In this document: piece after piece, positions 24,957-32,824 of the stretch
How the letters are laid out: each line of letters opens with the position of its first letter
How positions within the stretch are numbered: the first letter of the stretch is position 1
Source of the DNA: Paenibacillus_AB hodogayensis
GTDB lineage: Bacteria; Bacillota; Bacilli; Paenibacillales; NBRC-103111
Direction: 5' to 3'
DNA: 64,000 bases
NCBI RefSeq assembly: GCF_039536325.1
Contig: NZ_BAAAYO010000001.1
Coordinates: 620,001-684,000, forward strand
Made by a program: the position numbers and the translations under genes
Notes under the pieces: model-generated
The model's database searches: none
Told to the model about the DNA's origin: nothing
Seen by the model: only the letters and a program-made list of their open reading frames with translations

Positions 24957-27893
24957 TCATTCCGGTAATCCGAACTCGCCGCGCTTCAAAGCGATTTCTT
25001 CATTAATGTCGCTCGTGTAGTCGTACAGCGTCTCGCGAGCGTTGCGGTTGCGGTTGACGACTTCGCGGAACGCATTGTCCAGATGACGTCCGGTGAAATA
25101 CCCGCCCGGCACCTCGGGCACGCCCTTGACCCATTCCCACTGCCGCTCGAGGCGAGCATAGTCTTTGGCGGGCCACGGAAGCTCGGCCATCGCCGCGACG
25201 TTGGCCGTCGGATACCGCGCCGCCGCGCCCATCAGCCCTTCCATTTCGCGGCCGAACCGGACTTGCGCTTCTTTGCCGGTCCACCACTTCATGAACGTCC
25301 AGGCGTTCGCCTTGTTTTTGGCGCCGTTCAGCATCATGATCGCCGTTCCGCCTCCGGGCGCCTCCCGGCGCACTATGCCTCCTGCCGTCGGCGTCCCCGG
25401 AATCGGAGCGAATTCCCACAGCCCGCGTATTTCCGGAGCGGATACGGACAGATGGTTGTATAGCGAATAGTCGGCAATGCCGATCGGCATCTCCCCCGTG
25501 CGGAACCGGTTGGCGAAATCGAACGTAAGCGGCATTTTATAGCCCGTGTACATGTCGGTCCAGCGTTTGAACGCCAGCATGGCCGGCTCCGAATCGAGCC
25601 CGCTTCTGCGCCCGCCCGCGTCGTACAGGTCTCCGTCGTTCTGGAACAGCAGCGCCGCGAACGCGGCGTTCGGCGCCATCGTCGGCATGCGCGCGAAGTT
25701 TTGCTCCAGAGGAAGGGCGAATTGCATCGCATTTTTTTGCAATACCGGAATGATGCGGTACACGTCGTCCCACGTATCCGGAACGTTCAGCTTCAGTCCG
25801 TCCAGCACGTCCTTGCGGTAAAACAGCATCGGGAACGTCTGCTGCTCCGGCAGGGCGAATACCCGCTCGCCGTAACGGTACGGGACGATCGCGCTGTCGC
25901 GAAACCGTCCGGCCACCTGCGGATAGTCCGCAAACGCGCTCACATCGTACGCCGCGCCGCGCATCGCGAAGTTGACCGGGGTTTCGTTGCCGATCTGCAT
26001 CGCCACGTCCGGCCCTTGACCGGCCAGCGTCGCGGGCAGCAGCACTCCCATCTGGACCAGCTTCAGGTTGACCCGAATGCCCGTCGCGGGGGTGAACGTA
26101 TCGTCGATCATCGACTTGAGCGACTGCGCCTGGTCGCGTCCCGTTCCGATCCAGACGGTGACGGCGTCGCCGCTCCCGGATACGTCCCCGATGCTGTTGT
26201 AGTCTTCGAGAAACGAGTAGACGAACGACAACACCTCGTGCTTCGCTTTAGCCAGCCAGGAGACATCTTCCTTCGGGAGCTTCGCGCCTTCCCCGGCCAG
26301 CAGCAAGTAGTCGATTTCAAGCGGCTGCTCGCGCACGGTCAGCATCCACGTTCCGAGGCTGCCGACGTTGGTCTGGTAGGCGCCTAACCGATGCTGGATC
26401 GTCTCCGGCCGTTCGGCGAAATCGTTTAATTGATACGCCGCCGTATGCAAAGCCGCCACTTTGTCGCTTTTCTCCCCGGTCAGCCGCTCCAGCTCCCCGG
26501 CCACGCCCGTCAACAACTCGCTCTGCTCGCGGAACCGTTCGGTCAGCCGCGGAATTTGCCGGTCGAGCCGGTAGTCGCGGTACGGATCGGGTGACGTGCC
26601 GGTTATTTTGATAATCTGCCTGTAAAGCGCGTTCAGTTCGAGCACGGCATGCTCGACTGTCCGGATGAGCGGGGCGATATCGCCGAGCGTCACCTCGAGA
26701 CGAATCGTATGCTTGCCCGGCGTCAGGTGGAACCAATACGGACGTTTGCCCTCGTCGCCGGGCTCGAACAGCTTCCAGTCGCGGCCGTACAAAAAACGCA
26801 GCGATTCGGCTTCCCGGAACGGAACGTTCCCGTCGATCGTCAGCTTGCGGGTCGAATACAGTCCGCGCAAGCCGTTTTGCCGGCTCTTGAACGCCAGCCG
26901 GTACAAGCCGTCCCGCGGCGCCTCGACCTCCCATTCGATCCATTGTCCCGGCAGCCGCCAGTTGTGTCCCCCGATCGTATTCATCCGGATCTTCGACACG
27001 TCGTACGGCTCCGTCGCCGGGCTCGAGCGGTCGTTCAGCGGGTACAGCGTCGGATCGGATTTGCGCACCGCCGCTTCGCCCTGCACCTTCGTCAGCGTGT
27101 CGGGGATCGGGCGCAGACCCTTCTTCTCGTACTCGCGCGCAAGCTCGGCGTAGGCCGGCGGCTCCGGCTCCCGGAACAGCCGCAGCGACCGGACGACCAT
27201 CGGCTCCCGCACCGAGACGAGCGTAATCGTATGCTCGCCCGCCGTAACGTAAAATTGAAACGGCCGCTCGTAGTAGCCCTGCGCGTCCCGGACGACCGTC
27301 TCCTGCCAGATCGGCCGTTCTGCCTGCTTCGGGCGGATGTCGTTGCCGCGGTTATCCCTGGCGATGTCCGGCGCTTCGTTCGCCCATACCCGGCCGAACA
27401 GGATCCCGTTCGCTTCGGAGAACGGAACGCGCCCGTCGAGCAGGAGCTGCCTTTCGATGGCCGCGCTTTTGCCCTCGACCGGGTAATAGCGGACGGCCAA
27501 CTGGTATAAGCCATCCTTGGGTACGCGAACTTTCCATTCCACGGAGCCCGTTTCGTCCGTCCATAGCGACGCTCCCGGCAAGCCGGCGAAATCGCGCAGC
27601 ACCCTGACGTTCACCCCGGTCGCGGCAGAATACGCTTCGGCCTCGATCAACACCTCTTCCGCAGGCTTCTCCCGGTCCACGAACGAGGCGATATACGCCT
27701 CGTAGCTATCCTCGCGCGGCGTCCCCGGCGCTTTCGTCCGATTGTCCGGGCCGCTATCGCCGGCGGCATACGCTTTACCCCCGGTCAGGCCGCCGGCCGC
27801 CGCGCCCGGCGTCGCGACGCCCGAGGGCGGCAGAGCCAGCAGCAGCGCCAAAAGCAGCGGGACCGTGATCGTTCTCGTTATTCCGCAGCGCAA
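24957..27893 (-). CDS. Extracellular solute-binding protein fused to two N-terminal carbohydrate-binding-like domains
   Basis: 978 residues, about twice the size of a normal sugar binding protein. TTG start at 27893 after GGAGGGG. Signal peptide 1-43 (VPLLLALLLALPPSG) with no lipobox cysteine. Two related beta-sandwich units follow, about 75-240 and 270-425: both read as EAEAYS/..GQWIEWEVEAPRDGLYRLAFK..LTIDGNVPF..GKHTIRLEV, like CBM35-type modules. A helical linker (about 430-530) leads to a family-1 binding protein (about 590-960: TVWIGTGRDQAQSLKSMI; MLFYRKDVLDGLKLNVP; MKWWTGKEAQ). It would bind glycan outside the cell for the adjacent permeases. Lack of lipidation means attachment must be otherwise. 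Confidence 0.85.
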   Translation of the reverse strand: MRCGITRTITVPLLLALLLALPPSGVATPGAAAGGLTGGKAYAAGDSGPDNRTKAPGTPREDSYEAYIASFVDREKPAEEVLIEAEAYSAATGVNVRVLRDFAGLPGASLWTDETGSVEWKVRVPKDGLYQLAVRYYPVEGKSAAIERQLLLDGRVPFSEANGILFGRVWANEAPDIARDNRGNDIRPKQAERPIWQETVVRDAQGYYERPFQFYVTAGEHTITLVSVREPMVVRSLRLFREPEPPAYAELAREYEKKGLRPIPDTLTKVQGEAAVRKSDPTLYPLNDRSSPATEPYDVSKIRMNTIGGHNWRLPGQWIEWEVEAPRDGLYRLAFKSRQNGLRGLYSTRKLTIDGNVPFREAESLRFLYGRDWKLFEPGDEGKRPYWFHLTPGKHTIRLEVTLGDIAPLIRTVEHAVLELNALYRQIIKITGTSPDPYRDYRLDRQIPRLTERFREQSELLTGVAGELERLTGEKSDKVAALHTAAYQLNDFAERPETIQHRLGAYQTNVGSLGTWMLTVREQPLEIDYLLLAGEGAKLPKEDVSWLAKAKHEVLSFVYSFLEDYNSIGDVSGSGDAVTVWIGTGRDQAQSLKSMIDDTFTPATGIRVNLKLVQMGVLLPATLAGQGPDVAMQIGNETPVNFAMRGAAYDVSAFADYPQVAGRFRDSAIVPYRYGERVFALPEQQTFPMLFYRKDVLDGLKLNVPDTWDDVYRIIPVLQKNAMQFALPLEQNFARMPTMAPNAAFAALLFQNDGDLYDAGGRRSGLDSEPAMLAFKRWTDMYTGYKMPLTFDFANRFRTGEMPIGIADYSLYNHLSVSAPEIRGLWEFAPIPGTPTAGGIVRREAPGGGTAIMMLNGAKNKANAWTFMKWWTGKEAQVRFGREMEGLMGAAARYPTANVAAMAELPWPAKDYARLERQWEWVKGVPEVPGGYFTGRHLDNAFREVVNRNRNARETLYDYTSDINEEIALKRGEFGLPE

Positions 27894-27950
27894 GCGTCGC
27901 CCCTCCCCTCCTGTCGTTCAGCCCCGAACCGGCTTACCCGGCCAACGGCA

Positions 27951-29309
27951 TTACTGCTTGAGAATCGTGTCTATTTTGTCCTGCAGCTGCGGACCGTACG
28001 TCTTCGCCGCTTGGGCCGCCGTCGTTTTGCCGGTCGCCAGCTCGGTGCCGATCTTATCAATGATGCCGCCGTGAATGCCCGCGAAGAAATCGTAGCGAAC
28101 TTTTCCGGCCAGCATTCTCGCCACTTCGATATCGTCCTCGTTGTCGTATTGGGTGTTGTAGTACGTTTCCACCCACTCCTTGCTGTCCCATACCTGAAGC
28201 TCCTTCCACACCTGCAGCACGGCGGCCGGATCTTTCACGCCTTTCGGAAGGAAGTAGCAGTTCACCTGCCTCGCCGGATTCGCATAGTCCGTCTGCCCCG
28301 GAGCGAGCGGCATCGGCAGGAAGCCGTAACCGTATTGCTTCATCTTTTCCTTCCAGGTGGACCCCGTCCAGGAGAAGCTCGGAGTCATGCCGATGTTGCC
28401 CTTCGCGAACAGATCGAGAAACGCCCACGTCGGGTCGGCGACGACTTTGTCTTCCGTAAACAATTTGGCCATGAAATCCATCGCCGCGATCGATTTCGGA
28501 TCGTCCAACTTTTGCTTGCCCGCTTCGATGTCGACGATCGAGCCGCCGTTGGCCAATATGTTGAACCATAACCAATCGCCGGCGTACCCGGTCAATCCCC
28601 ATTGGTCCGGCTTGCCGTCCCCGTTCGTATCCTTGGTCAACTGCCTGGCGACTTCGCGGAATTTGTCCCACGTCCATTCCTTCTTCTTCACCCATTCGTG
28701 CGGGTCGGGCAAGCCGTTCGTGCGGAACATCGCGCGATTGTAAAAGATGCCGATCTGGTCCACGCTCGAATTCGTCCCGAAGCCGTACGTCTTGCCTTTA
28801 TAGCCGGTCAGCTTCGAGAACGCTTCGACGGGAATTTCTTTCTCCCGGCTCATGACCAGCAAATTGTCGATCGGCAGCACCAGGCCCTGTTCCGTCAGCG
28901 CCGGAACCGCTCCGGGACTGCCCATGAACACGATATCGGCGATCGGGGAGCCGTTCAGGATCGAAGCTTTCAGCTTATCCATGTATTCCGCCTGCGGAAC
29001 GGCTACGTATTCGATTTTGACGTTATATTTCTTTTCGACTTCCTTTTGCAGGGAAATCGCTTTCACACCTAGCGGGTTATCCGGCTTCGGCGCATAGTCG
29101 GCGTTGCCGGCGATGCGGATCGTCCGTCCGGCGAGAGCTGCCGTTCCCTTCGCATCGTCCTTCTTGTCGTCGTTTTTCGTATCCGCGGGTGTGGTTCCCG
29201 TCGGCTTCGCATCTCCTCCGCCCGATCCGCTGCACGCCGCAAGCGTGGCGGAAAGCAGACTGCAAGCGATCCAAACGGCTAACGTTGTCGTTCGTACCGG
29301 TCGATTCAA
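27951..29309 (-). CDS. Extracellular sugar-binding lipoprotein (ABC importer)
   Basis: 452 residues, TTG start at 29309 with GGGGGAG five bases upstream. Lipoprotein signal peptide: WIACSLLSATLAAC, cysteine at 26, then a Gly/Thr/Lys-rich tether. Family-1 binding-protein features are IKIEYVAVPQAEYMDKLKAS and WVKKKEWTWDKFREVARQLT. It is the first gene of the long minus-strand run, so two binding proteins (this and the 978-residue fusion) serve two permease pairs. Which pair it feeds cannot be told. Upstream lie the CATTATAATG palindromes. Confidence 0.92.
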   Translation of the reverse strand: MNRPVRTTTLAVWIACSLLSATLAACSGSGGGDAKPTGTTPADTKNDDKKDDAKGTAALAGRTIRIAGNADYAPKPDNPLGVKAISLQKEVEKKYNVKIEYVAVPQAEYMDKLKASILNGSPIADIVFMGSPGAVPALTEQGLVLPIDNLLVMSREKEIPVEAFSKLTGYKGKTYGFGTNSSVDQIGIFYNRAMFRTNGLPDPHEWVKKKEWTWDKFREVARQLTKDTNGDGKPDQWGLTGYAGDWLWFNILANGGSIVDIEAGKQKLDDPKSIAAMDFMAKLFTEDKVVADPTWAFLDLFAKGNIGMTPSFSWTGSTWKEKMKQYGYGFLPMPLAPGQTDYANPARQVNCYFLPKGVKDPAAVLQVWKELQVWDSKEWVETYYNTQYDNEDDIEVARMLAGKVRYDFFAGIHGGIIDKIGTELATGKTTAAQAAKTYGPQLQDKIDTILKQ

Positions 29310-29368
29310 GGCAACTCCCCCATAATGGATATTTGATTTCAGGCGATAACCGTTAAAGCGCGCTTGAG

Positions 29369-29382
29369 ATCATTATAATGAT
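29369..29382. promoter_or_regulatory. Palindrome ATCATTATAATGAT (operator candidate 1)
   Basis: Perfect 14-bp palindrome centred on ATTATAAT, 60 bases upstream of the binding-protein start on the minus strand. It shares the 10-bp core CATTATAATG with the larger palindrome at 29499. Each core contains a TATAAT in both directions, so a bound regulator would block the -10 box. Confidence 0.5.
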
Positions 29383-29498
29383 TACGCTTCCAGTTGGATT
29401 TGGCCGTCATATCGAAAAAGGTGCCCAATATATGGGTACCCCGCATTATCGCGATATTGGCAACCGAATGCATGGTTTCGGCCACATACATTCGTCAA

Positions 29499-29520
29499 GA
29501 CATTCATTATAATGAATGTC
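29499..29520. promoter_or_regulatory. Perfect 22-bp palindrome (operator candidate 2) upstream of the GH gene
   Basis: Half site GACATTCATTA followed by its exact complement; core CATTATAATG identical to the 29369 site. It ends 26 bases before the glycosidase ATG and contains TATAAT at 29508-29513. No good -35 box is visible 16-18 bases upstream, so the promoter is either weak or activated. Likely site for a dimeric repressor or for an AraC/GntR protein. Confidence 0.6.
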
Positions 29521-29546
29521 AAATCAGCAGAAGGAGCTCTCCCGCC

Positions 29547-31709
29547 ATGAACCGAACCGCTATCAGCATGGACATGAATCGTAACCGCTTCCATTGGGAT
29601 TTGGAAACGGACGCCGCCCGCCTGACCGACGCCTCGACGAGCGCCGTCGTCTGGAGAGGGGGCTTGCTCCCTTCGTTCGAACTGGTTCTCTCGCCGGGCT
29701 CGACGGCATACGCCGACGCACGGGTAAGCGGTGTATCGCAGACGGCGCCGACGATCCGCACTCTCGACTTGGACTTCGGCGAATACGGCGCGGGAACGCT
29801 CCAGGTCGTGCTCGAGCCGTGGGGCATTCGCTTTGCCTCGCTTGCCGTCGACTGGCGAATGCCGGTCGGCATCGTCGCGATGCATTTCGGCTCGCGGCGC
29901 ATGACCGCAACCGAGCTGCAGCGTGCGCCGAGGCTGGACAAAGCGTTCTGGCCGAGCTGGCGCGCGGAGCGCTACTGCATACCGTGCGCGGGAACCGGAC
30001 CGACCCGGAGCATGTTCCGCGCCTGGGATCTCGGCGACGCCACGCTCCCGCTCGGCAGCTTCGGAGGCGCGACGGGCTCCCTGTATGCCGGCGCTTTTCC
30101 GCGTCCGCTGTATGCGGCGGCGATGGGCGAGGCGAAAACCTGGCTCGCGTTCGGTCCCGGCGTTATTCCGGATGCGCCGCTTTCGTTGAAGGTGCAAGGC
30201 TCCACCGCCAGCTTGCATTATGCGTACCGCGAAGATTTGTGGCAGCCTTCCGATCCGCAGCGCCGCGAGTGGCGCGAACCGCTGCGCATCGCCGCCGGCG
30301 AGTCGGCTTACGACGCCTACGACCGGCTGTACCGGACGTTCCCGGTCGGTCCGGCGAAGCATCCGCGCCATTTCCGCACGTTTCTATGCACATGGGGCGA
30401 TTTCCGTCTGCGCCGCTTTGACCTGAAAGGATATGCCGACCGGGTAGCACAAACGCTTCCGGCCGAAATGATCGTCATCGACGACCCTTGGGAATCGTCG
30501 ATGGGGTCCGGGGAGCCGAACGCGAAGCTGTTTCCCGAGTTTGACCGGGATATCGATTATTTGAAGGCCAAAGGCTACGCCATTGCCTTATGGCAATCCG
30601 TCGGGTGGATCGACCGGCCGGAGGAGTTCGGACTGGACGACAACGATTTGCTTTGCGGCGCCGACGGCAAGCCGCGGCTGTGGACGTGGGCTGGGGATCC
30701 GATCGCCGGCACCCGCTACCATTACTGCCTCGACCCGAGCTCGGAGCGGGCGAGAACGTATTTGACCGACCGGACGGAACGGCTCGTCAAACGGTACGGG
30801 CCTGTTGCGCTGAAGCTGGACTTCGGCTACGGCTTTCCCGGGCCGGACGCGGCGGTTCCCCGCGATCCGGCGCTGCGGGGCGAACGGCTGTGCGCCGAAT
30901 TGCTGCGCATCGTCGGCGCCGCCGCCAAAGCGGTCAGCCCGGACATCACAATCATTTATTACGGCCTCCACCCGCTCCTTCACCCGCTGACCGATATGAT
31001 TAACATCGACGATCTGGGCGATGCCGGCGAAAGCGCGGCGTACGAGCGGAGCGGGCACAACCAGCGTTGTATGTGGGCGGCGCTGGCGGCGGCGCACGGG
31101 ATGCCCGTCAATACGTCGACGGGTTACTTCGCGGGCGCAGTCGAGTCGATCCTGCTCGATACGGCCGTGGTCGGCGCCAACGGGCTGACGCTCGGGGAGT
31201 TCGATTCCGACGGACAGCGCATGACGGAGACGCATCTGTGCCGCTGGCACGCGCTCGAACGGTGGGGCCGGAGAACGTCCCGATGGAAACCGCTCTGGCT
31301 CGACGCCGATCCCGGCATCTCCGGCGAAGAGCCTTCTATCATATCTTGGGGACGGGTCGAAGATATAAACGGCAGCGATCGCATTACGGCGCTGGCGCTC
31401 CGCGGCAGTCCCGAAGGCGAGACCGCTTACGACGGACTCGCGGGCATCCGCTTCAGCGGCCAGTGGGCGATCGTCTCGCAGGACGAACGGGACGTGTTCG
31501 AGACGAAACGGCTTGCCTGCATCCCGTTCTCGCCCGGAACGATTTCCATCGACCGCACGTTCACTGCCGTGGAATCGTATCGGCTTGCCGATGGCCGCGC
31601 CGTGCTCGCGGCGACCGAAACGGCAGCGGAAACATCTGGCACAAGCCTCGCGCTGCATGCCGATCCGACCGGAACGGGCCCCCTTGTCGGCTTTGTCGTC
31701 ACCGGCTGA
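29547..31709 (+). CDS. Clan GH-D-like glycoside hydrolase (alpha-galactosidase/melibiase-like)
   Basis: 720 residues from ATG at 29547 (AAGGAG ten bases upstream); the frame continues upstream through the operator region, which is not coding. An N-terminal beta-sandwich (to about 260) precedes a TIM barrel. GH36/GH27-type marks are MIVIDDPWE, YHYCLDPSSERARTYL, the nucleophile aspartate in VALKLDFGYG and a later INIDDLGDAG that could hold the acid/base. No signal peptide, so cytoplasmic. Divergent from the importer gene cluster and followed by an AraC regulator, so it probably acts on the same imported glycan. Linkage specificity unknown. Confidence 0.78.
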   Translation: MNRTAISMDMNRNRFHWDLETDAARLTDASTSAVVWRGGLLPSFELVLSPGSTAYADARVSGVSQTAPTIRTLDLDFGEYGAGTLQVVLEPWGIRFASLAVDWRMPVGIVAMHFGSRRMTATELQRAPRLDKAFWPSWRAERYCIPCAGTGPTRSMFRAWDLGDATLPLGSFGGATGSLYAGAFPRPLYAAAMGEAKTWLAFGPGVIPDAPLSLKVQGSTASLHYAYREDLWQPSDPQRREWREPLRIAAGESAYDAYDRLYRTFPVGPAKHPRHFRTFLCTWGDFRLRRFDLKGYADRVAQTLPAEMIVIDDPWESSMGSGEPNAKLFPEFDRDIDYLKAKGYAIALWQSVGWIDRPEEFGLDDNDLLCGADGKPRLWTWAGDPIAGTRYHYCLDPSSERARTYLTDRTERLVKRYGPVALKLDFGYGFPGPDAAVPRDPALRGERLCAELLRIVGAAAKAVSPDITIIYYGLHPLLHPLTDMINIDDLGDAGESAAYERSGHNQRCMWAALAAAHGMPVNTSTGYFAGAVESILLDTAVVGANGLTLGEFDSDGQRMTETHLCRWHALERWGRRTSRWKPLWLDADPGISGEEPSIISWGRVEDINGSDRITALALRGSPEGETAYDGLAGIRFSGQWAIVSQDERDVFETKRLACIPFSPGTISIDRTFTAVESYRLADGRAVLAATETAAETSGTSLALHADPTGTGPLVGFVVTG

Positions 31710-31782
31710 CGAAGGAAGGATTTCGGGTGCCGAACGGGGAATAAGGAAGTAGGACATCTCACGGCGACAGGGGGAGTTTTAG

Positions 31783-32709
31783 ATGCGCGAACCGGACTTG
31801 GCAGCGCTTGCTCCGCGCGAAACGCTGGGAAAGCTGGAGCACAGCTATTTCCCTCCGTACGTGACGCTTGCGCACATTTTCACCGCCCCGCGGGAATGGC
31901 GGATGGATAGCCGGGTGCTCGAACAGTATGTGTTCGAATACGTAATCGGCGGTAAATCGGAGTATGTCGTAGAGGGAAGTACGTATTCGTTGTCGAAAGG
32001 GGACCTGCTCCTGTATCGGCCGTATGACGTTCATTCCGCGCGCGCCCTCCCGGACAGCGATTACGTCTCCATCTCGATCGTGTTTCATTTTGCCGACAAC
32101 CCGTTTCCGTTCGAGGAGCTGTACCGGAACGAATATTACGTCGGCAACTTCGCCGACCGGCCGGCCGAGCAGTACCTTTACGAGCTTACCGCCAAATACA
32201 AGCAGTCCGGCCTGCATAACCGGATTTTGTGCCAAGGCTTGCTGCTGCTCATCCTGAGCGAAACGTCCGCCGGCAAAAAGGAAAGCAAGGCGCCGACGGG
32301 CAGCCAGCAAAAAAATTTGGCCCGCATGGTACAAATCAAAAAGCATATCGTCGAGCATCTCGACCGCGATATCGATCCGGCGGAGCTGGAGAAGCGGTTC
32401 GGACTGACGTGGAATTATATCATCAACCAGTTCAACAAGACGTTCGGCGTCACGCCCGTTCAGTTTTTGACATGGGCCCGGGTCGCCAAAGCGAAGCAGC
32501 TCGCGCTGCAAACGAAAATGTCGTTCAGCGAAATCGCGTATAGCGTCGGCTACAAGGACGTCCATACGTTCGGCAAAATGTTCAAAAAGAAGACGTCGAT
32601 GAGCCTGACCGAATTTTGCGCCTCGGTGTGCGACCATGAATATTTCGTCACATGGCCGGAGGATGCGAAACCGGGGGCGCGAAGCCGAGCGGGGGCGCCG
32701 GTCGGATAG
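31783..32709 (+). CDS. AraC-family transcriptional regulator (cupin sensor)
   Basis: 308 residues, ATG at 31783 after GGGGGAG. The N-terminal cupin (about 40-150: FEYVIGGKSEYVVEGSTYSLSKGDLLLYRPYDVHSAR) precedes a double helix-turn-helix in 190-290 (LEKRFGLTWNYIINQFNKTFG; SFSEIAYSVGYKDVHTFGKMF). The pairing of short cupin and HTH is typical of sugar-responsive activators. It lies 73 bases after the GH-D-like gene in the same direction and ends before a bidirectional terminator. Likely regulates the divergent importer/hydrolase genes via the palindromes at 29369 and 29499, by position only. Confidence 0.92.
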   Translation: MREPDLAALAPRETLGKLEHSYFPPYVTLAHIFTAPREWRMDSRVLEQYVFEYVIGGKSEYVVEGSTYSLSKGDLLLYRPYDVHSARALPDSDYVSISIVFHFADNPFPFEELYRNEYYVGNFADRPAEQYLYELTAKYKQSGLHNRILCQGLLLLILSETSAGKKESKAPTGSQQKNLARMVQIKKHIVEHLDRDIDPAELEKRFGLTWNYIINQFNKTFGVTPVQFLTWARVAKAKQLALQTKMSFSEIAYSVGYKDVHTFGKMFKKKTSMSLTEFCASVCDHEYFVTWPEDAKPGARSRAGAPVG

Positions 32710-32768
32710 CGAGACTTGATGAAACGCTGATTCAGCGCGTCCCGGGGAAAACGGTCTCGCCTCAAGGT

Positions 32769-32809
32769 GAAAAAATCCGGACCCTCCGCGAAGGGGTCCG
32801 GATTTTTTT
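32769..32809. terminator. Bidirectional rho-independent terminator
   Basis: AAAAATCCGGACCCC-type stem with a short CGCG-containing loop and A/T runs on both sides. It lies between the convergent AraC gene and the secreted glycosidase and can serve both. Confidence 0.92.
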
Positions 32810-32824
32810 GGCCTGCCGACGCCG

